Positions 17,519 to 26,026 of a stretch of DNA of 51,051 nt are shown piece by piece; within the stretch, counting starts at the first letter, position 1, and every line of letters begins with the position of its first letter. This stretch comes from Ligilactobacillus pobuzihii E100301 = KCTC 13174. GTDB taxonomy: Bacteria > Bacillota > Bacilli > Lactobacillales > Lactobacillaceae. Under the pieces are notes generated by a model. It was given only the letters and a program-made list of their open reading frames with translations, was not told the origin of the DNA and did no database searches. The position numbers and the translations under genes are program-made. The DNA lies in contig NZ_KB714701.1 in NCBI RefSeq assembly GCF_000349725.1, positions 1 through 51,051 of the forward strand, read 5' to 3'.

Positions 17519-17614
17519 TAACTTTACACTCCTTTCATGGACAAACTGTAACTTCGTATATAGAATATCATGAATGAGCATTTTAAGCAAACGTTTACAT
17601 TGCCGCTACGTAAC

Positions 17615-18244
17615 CTAAATATAGAAATAAATCGACAAAAACATTAAAAATGTGCCTAACATTACTGTCAGATGCCAAAAAACATGGGTGTATTTTAACC
17701 CTTTAATACTATAAAGTAAGGCACCAAAAGTAAAAGCCAAACCACCACAAAATAATAAGGTCACTCCAATGCCTCCTAGACCAACTAAAAGTTGCTTAGC
17801 GCCTAGAACACATGTCCAACCCATTAATACATAAACCAATGTTTCAATATTTTGTTTGCGTTTTTTTGACAAAATATGATAAGTTGTCCCAAATATAGAA
17901 GATAACCAAATAACAGTCAGCATACTCAAACCAAATTTACCGCCGATCACTAATAGGCAATACGGAGTATATGTACCTGCGATCAGCAGATAGATCCCAC
18001 AATGATCAAATATTTGGAAGACTCGATTAGCCTTCGTAAAATAGAAACAGTGAAACAAAGTTGAAAATAAGTACAAACTTATTAAGGTAACACCATAAAC
18101 CACGTAGGCAAAAAGAGCTAGATGATTTCCAGAAGTTACTCCTTTAATAATTAAAGATACCATGGCAAATCCACTTAATAAAATACCGACTCCATGTGTA
18201 ATTGCACTCCAAACTTCGTTAATAATTTGGCTCTTCTTATCCAT
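17615..18244 (-). CDS. Hemolysin III / TrhA (YqfA) family membrane protein
   Basis: This 209-residue protein has seven hydrophobic helices and the PAQR-family motifs: EVWSAITHGVGILLSG near the N-terminus, STLFHCFYF and FDHCGIYLLIAGTYTPYCL in the middle, and FWHLTVMLGTFLMF at the end. The conserved His and Asp residues are those that bind metal in PAQR receptors. Bacterial members affect membrane lipid balance; hemolysis is only a historical label. Promoter and operator-like dyads lie between it and the divergent DUF1836 gene. Confidence 0.88.
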   Translation of the reverse strand: MDKKSQIINEVWSAITHGVGILLSGFAMVSLIIKGVTSGNHLALFAYVVYGVTLISLYLFSTLFHCFYFTKANRVFQIFDHCGIYLLIAGTYTPYCLLVIGGKFGLSMLTVIWLSSIFGTTYHILSKKRKQNIETLVYVLMGWTCVLGAKQLLVGLGGIGVTLLFCGGLAFTFGALLYSIKGLKYTHVFWHLTVMLGTFLMFLSIYFYI

Positions 18245-18301
18245 AGCTTTCAGCTCCCTTTATACTTAATAGTATAGCATAAGTGTATTTGTTTTCAACT
18301 G

Positions 18302-18369
18302 TATCTAGACTTTAAATCTAGATAATAAATGTTAAAATAAAGTTATGATAATTTAGAAGACTATCTAAA
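18302..18369. promoter_or_regulatory. Two TCTAGA-type dyads around the DUF1836 promoter
   Basis: Dyad 1 is TATCTAGA-N7-TCTAGATA (18302-18324), perfect over eight bases per arm. Dyad 2 is TTTAGA-N6-TCTAAA (18352-18369). They share TCTA/TAGA half-sites and flank an AT-rich stretch containing TATGATAAT (18344-18352), a probable -10. The layout suggests an operator pair, possibly for autoregulation by the DUF1836 protein or control of trhA. Confidence 0.5.
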
Positions 18370-18384
18370 ACTGAGGTGCTAAAA

Positions 18385-18894
18385 ATGGAATCGACTAAAA
18401 AACTAGAATTACCGTACTGGCAAGAATTCCCCGACATCGATCTGTACATGGACCAACTTGTTAGTCTAGGAAATCGCTATTTATCTGAGATATCAACTAA
18501 CGTGATCACCGCATCAATGGTCAATAGTTACGTTAAAAAAGGCCTGATCTCACGTCCAGTCAAAAAGAAATACCAACGCAGACATTTGGCAGAGCTGATC
18601 ATAGTTTCACTGTTTAAATCCGTGTATTCTTTGGAAATAGTCAAACAAATTATTCTACAAATATTTGAAACGAGAGATACACAAGCTGCTTATGACCATT
18701 TCGCGAGCTTATTTAATTATGACTTGCGTTTGATCGATGGACAAAGCATCCCTGACGTTAAAGAAGTAGCACAGACTGAACCAGTTTTGAATAAAGTCGA
18801 AGAATATACGATCCGTGCCTCGATTTATCAAATGCTGGGGCAAAAGGAAATCGCTAAACATACTTCTCTATCCACCAAAGACTCAAAAAAATGA
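18385..18894 (+). CDS. DUF1836 protein, likely DNA-binding
   Basis: This 169-residue protein matches the DUF1836 (YkrK-like) pattern: LPYWQEFPDIDLYMDQLVSL, then a helix-turn-helix-like stretch ITASMVNSYVKKGLISRPVKKKYQRRHLAELIIV that resembles the MerR-type winged HTH. A helical C-terminal half follows. The HTH resemblance suggests a transcription factor, but targets are not known. The GTG at 18376 lies within GAGGTG; ATG 18385 is six bases after it and is preferred. Repeat copy D begins two bases after its stop codon. Confidence 0.75.
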   Translation: MESTKKLELPYWQEFPDIDLYMDQLVSLGNRYLSEISTNVITASMVNSYVKKGLISRPVKKKYQRRHLAELIIVSLFKSVYSLEIVKQIILQIFETRDTQAAYDHFASLFNYDLRLIDGQSIPDVKEVAQTEPVLNKVEEYTIRASIYQMLGQKEIAKHTSLSTKDSKK

Positions 18895-18895
18895 T

Positions 18896-19103
18896 AGTGA
18901 GACAAAAGATGATTTGAAACCGATTTGTAACGATGATTGCGTTATTTTGGGCCGTAGCGAAGCGAAGAACCAGGATAACGCAATCGTTTTTACAGTAAGG
19001 CTTCAATCTTTTGGAACACGTTTAAGAGCCATCGATTTAACCCATTTAATGGGATAGATCGATGGCTCTTTTACAACCGCACAGCTAGTTTTGTCCCAGC
19101 CCC
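18896..19103 (-). repeat. Dispersed hairpin repeat, copy D (long form)
   Basis: This is a full copy in reverse orientation, from GTGAGACAAAAGATG to GTTTTGTCCCAGCCCC. Hairpin II has inner arms GATTGCGTTAT and ATAACGCAATC (18936-18985 region) inside longer imperfect arms. Hairpin I has AAGAGCCATCGATTTAACCC and GGGATAGATCGATGGCTCTT (19024-19043, 19051-19070). It lies between the convergent DUF1836 gene and fba. Confidence 0.88.
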
Positions 19104-19114
19104 AAATAATATAG

Positions 19115-19150
19115 ACAAAAAAACACCTTCTAAAAATAGAAAGTGTTTTT
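19115..19150. terminator. Terminator after fba, bidirectional
   Basis: AAAACACCTTCTA and TAGAAAGTGTTTT form a stem with a tight AAAA loop and A/T runs on both sides. It serves fba on the minus strand and can also stop transcripts coming through repeat copy D. Confidence 0.9.
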
Positions 19151-19160
19151 TCTTACTTTA

Positions 19161-20024
19161 TTATTTAATTGATGGTGTACCCATCCAGCCGATCATTTCT
19201 TCAACTGTATCAGTAATTGCATCTGTACCAGGTGCAAGAAGTTTACGTGGGTCAAAGCCCTTACCTTCTTGGTCTTTACCTGCTTGGATGTATTTACGTG
19301 TTGCCGCAGCAAATGCCAATTGACATTCAGTGTTGATGTTAAGTTTAGCAACACCCATGCTAATAGCTTTCTTAACTTGATCTTGAGGGATACCGGAACC
19401 ACCATGCAATACCAATGGTGTTTTGATAACGTCAGCTAATTCTTGCAAACGATCAAAGTTCAAGCCTTTCCAGTTTTCTGGATATTGACCATGAATATTA
19501 CCGATACCACAAGCAAGGTAATCAACGCCTAAATCAGCAATTTTCTTTGCTTCTTCAACGTCAGCCAATTCGCCTTCACCGATAATTCCATCTTCTTCGC
19601 CACCGATCGAACCAACTTCAGCTTCAACCGAAATGTTCTTAGAATGTGCTAATTCAACAATTTCCTTAGTTTTAGCATAGTTTTCATCAAATGGTAAGTC
19701 ATGTCCATCAAACATAACTGAAGTATAACCAGCAGCAATAGCTTCTTTAGCAGCTTCGTAGTTACCATGATCCAAGTGCATAATAACAGGAACTGTGATG
19801 CCCATTACACGCATTTCTTGTTCAACTAAATTTCTAACCAATTCGTAGTCGCCCATGTATTTAGCAGCGCCCATTGATGATTGGATCAAAACTGGCACAT
19901 TTTTCTCCTGAGCACCTTTTAAAATAGCACGCGTCCATTCAAGGTTGTTAGTGTTGAAAGCACCTACAGCATAATGTCCCTTACGAGCGTCTGCAAAGAT
20001 TTTATTACCATTAACGAATGACAT
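19161..20024 (-). CDS. fba: Fructose-bisphosphate aldolase, class II
   Basis: It cleaves fructose 1,6-bisphosphate into two triose phosphates. The 287-residue TIM barrel has zinc ligands in MHLDHGNY, the Glu in EAEVGSIGGEEDG, LACGIGNIHG and VLHGGSGIP, and the phosphate-binding KLNINTECQLAF. TAGGAGGC precedes the ATG. It is monocistronic; glycolysis continues in the gap-pgk-tpiA operon at 40.5-43.8 kb. Confidence 0.96.
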   Translation of the reverse strand: MSFVNGNKIFADARKGHYAVGAFNTNNLEWTRAILKGAQEKNVPVLIQSSMGAAKYMGDYELVRNLVEQEMRVMGITVPVIMHLDHGNYEAAKEAIAAGYTSVMFDGHDLPFDENYAKTKEIVELAHSKNISVEAEVGSIGGEEDGIIGEGELADVEEAKKIADLGVDYLACGIGNIHGQYPENWKGLNFDRLQELADVIKTPLVLHGGSGIPQDQVKKAISMGVAKLNINTECQLAFAAATRKYIQAGKDQEGKGFDPRKLLAPGTDAITDTVEEMIGWMGTPSIK

Positions 20025-20182
20025 AAAATAGCCTCCTATAAAGTTTACCTTTAAAATTACTCATCTTGAGTACAAAATAATTTTACCACATTTTTAGTAA
20101 AAAGCGAACTCCTTTTGTACTTTTTTTCACGTTATTTACATAACTTTATGGAAACTATCCAATTCTTTGCAATTTCACAAGG

Positions 20183-20848
20183 TCAATAGTCGTTTCTTCC
20201 CAATTCAGTAATACGTCCACGCTCTGTATACACGATCCACTCTGCAATGTTTGTCACATAGTCTCCGATTCGCTCAAAATGATTCCCTAATTTCATATAA
20301 TCCATCGCTTCGATCGCAAATCTGGGGTCGTCATTGATCCTTTTAATAATAATTTTATTGACTTGCTGCAAATATTCATCAGTCTGGTGATCTTTTTCAG
20401 AAATTTCCACCGCAGATTCGTTGTCCAAATCAGAATAAGCTTGAATAATACTGTCCAACATTTGCTGGTCGTTTTTTGCCATCTTTAACAATAGATCATT
20501 TAACTCAGGATCACTTGGACCTTCTTTTTCCCGAGTGGCTTTCCTTGCAATATGGACCGCATGATCCGCCAATCTCTCTAAATCAGAACTAGCCTTTAAA
20601 ATCGCCACTATTTTACGTAGATCTCCTGCCACCGGCTGTTGTAAGGCAATTATTTGAGCCGATTTACCTTCCAAATGTACCTCTTGTTCATTAATGTTTT
20701 CATCACCATCGATCACAGTTTGTCCTAACTGTGCGTCACTGTTTTGCCAAGCATCGACCGCATCACCCAATGCAGTTGAAACATTAAGACCCATGGTCAC
20801 AAAACTAAGTTTTAGTTTTTTGATTTGCTGATCAAGTAGTCTACTCAT
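20183..20848 (-). CDS. phoU: PhoU, phosphate signalling regulator
   Basis: This 221-residue cytoplasmic protein is made of two similar three-helix bundles (about residues 10-105 and 115-215). The acidic metal-cluster motifs are visible (SSDLERLADHAVHIAR and GNHFERIGDYVTNIAEW). PhoU links the Pst transporter to the PhoR kinase and restrains phosphate uptake. It is the last gene of pstSCABB-phoU, 14 bases after pstB, with AAGGAGCG before its ATG. Confidence 0.94.
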   Translation of the reverse strand: MSRLLDQQIKKLKLSFVTMGLNVSTALGDAVDAWQNSDAQLGQTVIDGDENINEQEVHLEGKSAQIIALQQPVAGDLRKIVAILKASSDLERLADHAVHIARKATREKEGPSDPELNDLLLKMAKNDQQMLDSIIQAYSDLDNESAVEISEKDHQTDEYLQQVNKIIIKRINDDPRFAIEAMDYMKLGNHFERIGDYVTNIAEWIVYTERGRITELGRNDY

Positions 20849-20862
20849 AAATTTCGCTCCTT

Positions 20863-21618
20863 TTATCCAAATCTACCACTTAAATAATCATCAGTTTCTT
20901 TTTGTTGTGGCTCAACAAAAATATCTTTCGTACGGCCGGTCTCAATTAACTGCCCAGTTAAGAAAAACGAAGTCGTATCTGAGATCCGCGAAGCCTGTTG
21001 CAAGTTATGTGTAACCATCACACATGCATACTTTTCCCTTAAAGTTAACAACATTTCTTCAATTAGATTACTTGAAACCGGGTCAAGTGCACTCGTGGGT
21101 TCATCTAATAATATCACAGATGGCTTCACTGCTAAAACCCGTGCAATACAAATCCGCTGTTGCTGTCCACCAGACAAGGATAACGCACTTTTACTTAAAT
21201 CATCTTTTACTTCATCCCAGACTGCAGCTTGTTTCAAACTTGTTTCCACTCGTTCATCGATGAATTCTTTATCTTTTTTTCCACTTAACTTAAGCCCATA
21301 TGAAACATTATCGTAAATTGAAAAAGGAAAGGGATTAGGCTGTTGAAAAACCATACCAACTTGCCGTCTAAGTTCAACTGTGTCTGTTTTAGGACTATAA
21401 ATATTGGAACCGCCAATTTCAATATTACCAGTGATCTTAACATCCGGGATCAAATCATTCATTCTGTTTAGACAACGTAAATATGTGGATTTACCACAAC
21501 CAGAAGGCCCGATCAAAGCATGGATCCCATTATCGGGGAAACCAAGATCAATACCCTTCAATGCTTCATTTTCACCATAGTACAAGTGAACATTTCGTGT
21601 AGAAATATAATCGCCCAC
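20863..21618 (-). CDS. pstB: Phosphate ABC transporter ATPase (second PstB)
   Basis: This 251-residue ABC ATPase has Walker [11 protein letters not shown]-loop [17 protein letters not shown], signature LSGGQQQR, Walker [14 protein letters not shown] and the switch His in MVTHNLQQ. It starts at GTG with GAGGGGG seven bases upstream. It lies 14 bases after a second PstB gene; tandem pstB genes are common in lactobacilli and enterococci, and the two may form a heterodimer or work alternately. Confidence 0.95.
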   Translation of the reverse strand: MGDYISTRNVHLYYGENEALKGIDLGFPDNGIHALIGPSGCGKSTYLRCLNRMNDLIPDVKITGNIEIGGSNIYSPKTDTVELRRQVGMVFQQPNPFPFSIYDNVSYGLKLSGKKDKEFIDERVETSLKQAAVWDEVKDDLSKSALSLSGGQQQRICIARVLAVKPSVILLDEPTSALDPVSSNLIEEMLLTLREKYACVMVTHNLQQASRISDTTSFFLTGQLIETGRTKDIFVEPQQKETDDYLSGRFG

Positions 21619-21632
21619 TTTATGACCCCCTC

Positions 21633-22442
21633 TTAACCAAAATTACCAGACACATAGTCCTCAGTTGCTTTCTTTTGTGGAAACGTAAAAATATTCTTAG
21701 TTTTATCATATTCAATAACATGACCCAGATGAAAGAAAGCCGTATAATCACTGACCCGGGAAGCCTGTTGCATGTTATGAGTCACGATAATGATCGTATA
21801 ATGTTTTTTTAGTTCCATCATCGTTTCTTCAATTTTTAAAGTTGAGATCGGGTCAAGGGCACTTGCTGGTTCATCCATCAATAAAATATCCGGCTGCATA
21901 GCGATTGCACGCGCAATACAAAGCCGTTGTTGTTGTCCACCTGATAAGGCTACAGCACTCGAGTTTAAGTGATCTTTAACTTCGTCCCATAAAGCTGCAC
22001 TTTTTAGACTAGTTTCAACTATTTCTGCCAGCTTATGCTTGTCTTTAACACCATTTTCTTTCACCGCAAAGGTAATATTTTCCCAAATCGATTTTGAAAA
22101 TGGATTCGGTCTTTGGAAAACCATCCCAATATGTTTTCTCATCTCGTAAACATTAATTTTTGATGAATTGATGTCTAAGCCGCGATACCAAACATTTCCT
22201 GACACCCGCGCGATACCATCATTCATTCGGTTCAATGAACGTAAAAACGTCGATTTTCCCGATCCTGAAGCGCCGATCAAAGCAGTGATCTTATATCTTT
22301 CAAATTGCAACGAACCATCGTAAAACGCATGGTTATCGCCATAATAAACTTGCAAGTCATTAGTGGTTAAAGCCATCTCACGTTCTTGTGGATCAAACTG
22401 CATGATCGCAGTATCATTTAAATCATATTTTCCTACATCCAA
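21633..22442 (-). CDS. pstB: Phosphate ABC transporter ATPase (first PstB)
   Basis: It has the same set of ABC motifs: [49 protein letters not shown] and IVTHNMQQ. An N-terminal stretch of about 35 residues before [11 protein letters not shown] is longer than in the second PstB. The open frame extends to 22481, but GGAGGGG lies five bases before a TTG at 22442, which is my preferred start (269 residues). It sits between pstA and the second pstB. Confidence 0.92.
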   Translation of the reverse strand: MDVGKYDLNDTAIMQFDPQEREMALTTNDLQVYYGDNHAFYDGSLQFERYKITALIGASGSGKSTFLRSLNRMNDGIARVSGNVWYRGLDINSSKINVYEMRKHIGMVFQRPNPFSKSIWENITFAVKENGVKDKHKLAEIVETSLKSAALWDEVKDHLNSSAVALSGGQQQRLCIARAIAMQPDILLMDEPASALDPISTLKIEETMMELKKHYTIIIVTHNMQQASRVSDYTAFFHLGHVIEYDKTKNIFTFPQKKATEDYVSGNFG

Positions 22443-22523
22443 GTATACCCCTCCATCTACTAGAACAAATTTCAAAATCACTAAGTGAAAAATAAAGGAT
22501 AATTTAGTAATTTATTTGTTCAT

Positions 22524-23414
22524 CTATTTTCCTGCTGCAGTATACTTACGATACAATTTATTTCCTAAGTAACGTGCTGACAAGTTAAAAATCAAAACAA
22601 CTATGATTAAAACTGCTGAAGTACCTGCAGAAACTGCTGCGGCATCCGGCATAATACCTTCTGAATTAATTTTCCAGATATGCACAGCTAAAGTTTCAGC
22701 TGGACGTGACCAATTTAATGGACTAGCTGCGTTAAATGGATTCCAATTTGTGAAATCAATGGTTGAGGCACTTTGACCTGCTGTATAAATCAAAGCGGCG
22801 GCTTCACCAAAGACACGGCCCGCACCTAAGACGATACCCGTCACGATGCCAGGTAAAGCTTCTGGAATAATAACTTTAATAACGGTCTTCCATTTAGAAA
22901 GTCCTAAAGCTAATCCAGCTTCACGTTGTAAATCAGAAACACTCTCCAAAGCTTGTTCAACGTTTCTCGTTAATAAAGGGAGGTTAAAAAAAGTCAACGC
23001 GATCGCACCAGCGATAATAGAAAATCCCATCTTGAATTGGACCACAAATAGTAAAAATCCGAATAAACCAACAACTACTGACGGCAAAGAGCTTAAAATC
23101 TCAATTGCCATTCGAATTATTTCAGTAAACCAATTTTTAGGAGCATACTCAGATAAAAAGATTCCCGCGCCTAAAGAAATTGGAAATGAGATCAAAAGCG
23201 TTAAAATCAATAAATAAAACGAATTAAAAAGTTGGTAAGAAATACCACCACCTGCGATAAATTCTTGCGACGGTGATGTTAAGAAATGCCAAGAAATATG
23301 TGGCAATCCTTGAATTAAAATACGTCCGATCAAAAAGGCTAAAATTACAACAACTAAACCTGCAATAATTTTAATAGTAGTTAGAGCTACCTTATTAACT
23401 GTTTTCATATTCAT
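22524..23414 (-). CDS. pstA: Phosphate ABC transporter permease PstA
   Basis: This 296-residue inner-membrane permease has six predicted helices and the ABC EAA loop AGLALGLSKWKTVIKVIIPEALPGIVTG, where the ATPase docks. Its ATG shares one base with the pstC stop codon (TAATG), so translation is coupled. Either ATG (23414 or 23408) is possible, and AAAGGGGCG fits both. Confidence 0.95.
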   Translation of the reverse strand: MNMKTVNKVALTTIKIIAGLVVVILAFLIGRILIQGLPHISWHFLTSPSQEFIAGGGISYQLFNSFYLLILTLLISFPISLGAGIFLSEYAPKNWFTEIIRMAIEILSSLPSVVVGLFGFLLFVVQFKMGFSIIAGAIALTFFNLPLLTRNVEQALESVSDLQREAGLALGLSKWKTVIKVIIPEALPGIVTGIVLGAGRVFGEAAALIYTAGQSASTIDFTNWNPFNAASPLNWSRPAETLAVHIWKINSEGIMPDAAAVSAGTSAVLIIVVLIFNLSARYLGNKLYRKYTAAGK

Positions 23415-24331
23415 TAAAAGCGCCCCTTTCTACCGATCCATTTGACTAGCAAGTTGAAAACCAGCGACATAACCAGCAAGACTAAAGCCAAAGACCACAA
23501 AGCGTTATTTCCAACTGTGCCCATTACTGTATTTCCGATCCCCATCGTAAGTACACTGGTCAATGTTGATGAAGCCGATAGTAATCCTTTTGGCATCAAC
23601 GTTGCATTACCGATCACCATTTGAACAGCCAATGCTTCCCCAAATGCACGGGCCATACCAAAAATTACTGCAGTTAGTATCCCCGGTAAAGCTGCCCGTA
23701 AAGTCACTTTATAAATCGTTTGCCATTCTGTTGCTCCTAAAGCAAGCGAGGCTGACTTATAGTGTGACGGTACAGCACGGAGACTATCAACTGTCAAAGA
23801 AGTCACTGTTGGTAAAACCATTACGAATAAAACGAAGGCACCGGATAATATCCCATAGCCTGACCCGCCGAAATGCTCTCTAACAAATGGAACGACTACA
23901 TTCAGACCAATAAAGCCATAAACAACTGACGGGATACCTACTAGTAATTCGGTAACGATCTGTAAAAAATTCCGACCTTTTTTACTAGCGATCTCTGTCA
24001 TATATAGTGCAGTACCGATAGCAAAAGGTGTTGCAAATAAAACAGCCAATAAAGTAACCCCAAAAGAGCCTGTGATCATTGGTAAAGCCCCCACTAAAGG
24101 ACGCCCATCTTTTCCAACAGCAGTTGGTGACCAATCAGTTGAGAAAAAGAAATCTTTTAAACTCGCATTGTTTTGTGTAAAGGTTGCGATCCCTTTAGAA
24201 GCGACGAAGATAAAAATTGATAAAACCACCAACACGATCAACAAAATCGAAGAATAACTCAAGATTTTACCAATCAATTCTTGTCTAGTTTCTTTTGATT
24301 TATTTTGTATTTTTTTCTTGATCGGATCCAT
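23414..24331 (-). CDS. pstC: Phosphate ABC transporter permease PstC
   Basis: This permease partner of PstA has about 305 residues, six to seven helices and the EAA loop SLALGATEWQTIYKVTLRAALPGILTA. The frame opens at GTG 24340 inside the ribosome-binding site; ATG 24331, eight bases after AAGGAG, is the better start. It lies 17 bases after the pstS stop. Confidence 0.95.
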   Translation of the reverse strand: MDPIKKKIQNKSKETRQELIGKILSYSSILLIVLVVLSIFIFVASKGIATFTQNNASLKDFFFSTDWSPTAVGKDGRPLVGALPMITGSFGVTLLAVLFATPFAIGTALYMTEIASKKGRNFLQIVTELLVGIPSVVYGFIGLNVVVPFVREHFGGSGYGILSGAFVLFVMVLPTVTSLTVDSLRAVPSHYKSASLALGATEWQTIYKVTLRAALPGILTAVIFGMARAFGEALAVQMVIGNATLMPKGLLSASSTLTSVLTMGIGNTVMGTVGNNALWSLALVLLVMSLVFNLLVKWIGRKGRF

Positions 24332-24348
24332 ATCTGACACTCCTTATA

Positions 24349-25212
24349 TTACTTCGGTGAAACCAAACCGTCTTTATCCTTTGTCACCTCCATGTCTCTG
24401 ATTGAAATATAATCCAAACGAGACAGCAGTTTTTCTTGGACCTGGTCTGATTTAAGTAAATATTTTATAAAAGCATTTGTTTCTTTAGATGCGTTCTTGC
24501 TTGTATACATGTGCTCATATCCCCAAAGTTTCCATTTATTTGTTGTAACGTTCTTTGGAGTTGGTGTTACACCATCGATTTTCAATGCAACAAAGGTGTC
24601 TTTTAAATATGGGAATGAAACATAGCTCAATGCCCCTGGCGTCTCAGATACCATATGTTGAACAGACCCATTAGAATCTTGCTCTTGAGCTTTCATTTTC
24701 TTAGTATCTGCCATAACTTCATCATCAAAAATGGCACGTGTTCCACTTCCATGAGCCCGATCGATCACAACGATCTCCATATCCTTACCACCGACTTCAC
24801 GCCAGTTAGTATATTCACCAGCGTATATTTTTTGTAATTGTTCCATCGTCACGTTTTTCACACCAGCATCCTTATTGACGATCGGTGCCACACCAATTAC
24901 TGCTAGTTGATGATCTACTATTTTATTAGCATCGATCCCCTTTTGTTGTGAAGCAAAAATATCAGAATTACCTACATCAACTGCCCCACTTTGAACCTGA
25001 CTTAAGCCAGTCCCTGAACCTCCCCCTTGTACAGTGATTTTTTGTTCAGGATGTTTCTTTTGATATTGATGTGCCCCCATTTCAACAATTGGTTGCATTG
25101 CACTAGAACCAACGATTTGAATTGATTTTGGAGCATCCTTTGTATTACTGGAACACCCCATTAGAATGAAGAACATGGCTACAAACGCCCAAAGTAAATT
25201 ATATTTTTTCAT
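24349..25212 (-). CDS. pstS: Phosphate-binding lipoprotein PstS
   Basis: This extracellular phosphate-capture protein is anchored through a lipid. The signal peptide MKKYNLLWAFVAMFF ends in the lipobox ILMGC (Cys about 20). Phosphate-binding loops are visible: IVGSSAMQPIVE, GGGSGTGLSQVQSGAVDVGNS and DRAHGSGTRAIF. Length 287 is normal. It heads the pst operon, and three PhoP-box repeats lie 40-77 bases upstream. Confidence 0.96.
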   Translation of the reverse strand: MKKYNLLWAFVAMFFILMGCSSNTKDAPKSIQIVGSSAMQPIVEMGAHQYQKKHPEQKITVQGGGSGTGLSQVQSGAVDVGNSDIFASQQKGIDANKIVDHQLAVIGVAPIVNKDAGVKNVTMEQLQKIYAGEYTNWREVGGKDMEIVVIDRAHGSGTRAIFDDEVMADTKKMKAQEQDSNGSVQHMVSETPGALSYVSFPYLKDTFVALKIDGVTPTPKNVTTNKWKLWGYEHMYTSKNASKETNAFIKYLLKSDQVQEKLLSRLDYISIRDMEVTKDKDGLVSPK

Positions 25213-25250
25213 AGCTATTCTTTCCTTTCACGATTATTCTACGAGTCCTG

Positions 25251-25289
25251 TGTAAAGGACATTCCTTCTTTATGTAAAGAACGTGTAAA
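25251..25289 (-). promoter_or_regulatory. PhoP box upstream of pstS
   Basis: On the minus strand TTTACA occurs at 25289, 25278 and 25256, at spacings of exactly 11 and 22 bases, one unit of the series being degenerate. Direct TTNACA-type repeats every 11 bases are the known PhoP binding pattern in Firmicutes. A possible -10 (TAGAAT, minus strand) follows about 15 bases after the last unit. This implies phosphate-starvation control by PhoPR, which is not in the window. Confidence 0.8.
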
Positions 25290-25302
25290 GATTTAATTTT
25301 TG

Positions 25303-25336
25303 TATAAAAAAAAGCCTTCAATTAAACTTGAAAGCT
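25303..25336 (-). terminator. Terminator after the 101-residue gene
   Basis: AGCCTTCAA and TTGAAAGCT (25313-25321, 25328-25336) form a nine-pair stem with one wobble, followed on the minus strand by TTTTTTTTAT. It isolates the gene from the pst operon. Confidence 0.9.
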
Positions 25337-25365
25337 GATAAACGCAAATAATAAAGTGGAAAAGT

Positions 25366-25671
25366 TTAGGCAACATGATTTTCATGTAAAATCGACCGGA
25401 TAACCTCTTCCATTTCTGGAGTTTTAGTCCACTCTTCAAAATGATCCATATCTTCCGTAGGCATGGTAAAGTTATCGTTGATATATTTTTCATACTTTAT
25501 GACACTCGAAGAACGAGGGATATTTAACTGAACGATCCTAACTCCTTTAATGAAACCTCGCGTTGCCGCCAATTCAGCACGTCCATTTTGCACCATATTT
25601 GAGATTTCATAATACTTTGAACCATCGTTTCTGGTAATTTCTTCGATCAATGTTAAGACTTCCTCACTCAA
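25366..25671 (-). CDS. Hypothetical protein, 101 residues
   Basis: I do not recognise this protein. It is soluble, mildly acidic and has no transmembrane segment. The N-terminal half (VLTLIEEITRNDGSKYYEIS, then GRAELAATRGFIKGVRIVQL) looks alpha/beta, and the C-terminal half is acidic and helical (MDHFEEWTKTPEMEEVIRSI). The first codon is TTG with AAAGGA ten bases upstream; no ATG is near. It has its own strong promoter, leader with terminator, and its own terminator downstream, so it is a regulated single-gene unit. Confidence 0.65.
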   Translation of the reverse strand: MSEEVLTLIEEITRNDGSKYYEISNMVQNGRAELAATRGFIKGVRIVQLNIPRSSSVIKYEKYINDNFTMPTEDMDHFEEWTKTPEMEEVIRSILHENHVA

Positions 25672-25812
25672 TCTATAAACATCCTTTCTCTCAAGTTAAA
25701 TTATATACAGTAGTAGTCTGGAATGTCAAAAAACCACCGGCAGATTATCTGTCGGTGGCGGCATAAGAGAGAAAGAGAATTGATTAGAAGGTAAATTACT
25801 AAATACCTTACC
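25672..25812 (-). promoter_or_regulatory. Leader RNA with attenuator-like structure before the 101-residue gene
   Basis: From the predicted start point (about 25812) the leader begins with a small GGTAA/TTACC hairpin. It then carries CUUUCUCUC (25775-25767), then an intrinsic terminator, then GAGAGAAAG (25692-25684), which overlaps the ribosome-binding site of the gene and is perfectly complementary to CUUUCUCUC over nine bases. The arrangement could control both read-through and translation. No known riboswitch class was recognised. Confidence 0.5.
25728..25758 (-). terminator. Intrinsic terminator inside the leader
   Basis: CCACCGGCAGA-TTA-TCTGTCGGTGG is an 11-pair stem with one wobble, followed on the minus strand by TTTTTT. 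There is no coding gene between this and the promoter at 25818-25846, so it acts as an attenuator or ends a small RNA of about 85 bases. Confidence 0.85.
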
Positions 25813-25817
25813 TATAA

Positions 25818-25846
25818 AGTATATCCTATGATGAAAACGTTGTCAA
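25818..25846 (-). promoter_or_regulatory. Strong promoter for the leader and 101-residue gene
   Basis: On the minus strand TTGACA (25846-25841) and TATACT (25823-25818) are separated by 17 bases. This is close to a perfect SigA promoter and one of the best in the window. Confidence 0.85.
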
Positions 25847-25937
25847 CAGAGATAAAAAATATTTTTATGTACTTTAAAATGATCCTCTCTTTTTTATGGA
25901 TCGGTAACCTTTTCTTTGAAATTTTAAGACGAATCAT

Positions 25938-25977
25938 AATATAATAAAATTATATTATTGTCAGTGACATCATCACT
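25938..25977. promoter_or_regulatory. AT palindrome and short dyad before the 82-residue gene
   Basis: AATATAAT-AAA-ATTATATT (25938-25956) is a perfect dyad, followed by AGTGA-N5-TCACT (25963-25977). They lie 50-90 bases before a small membrane protein gene. They could be an operator over its promoter, but AT-rich palindromes arise easily, so this is tentative. Confidence 0.35.
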
Positions 25978-26026
25978 AAAGATAACCAAAACTTTCTTTA
26001 AATAAAATCACAAAGAGGGAAATTAA

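Noticed and set aside
18815-19057. 80-codon frame on the plus strand after the DUF1836 gene
   Set aside because: It overlaps the end of the DUF1836 gene in another frame and runs through repeat copy D; composition is that of the repeat.
25734-25758. Leader peptide MPPPTDNLPVVF over the attenuator
   Set aside because: The frame follows from the palindrome itself and has no ribosome-binding site; not listed as a gene.
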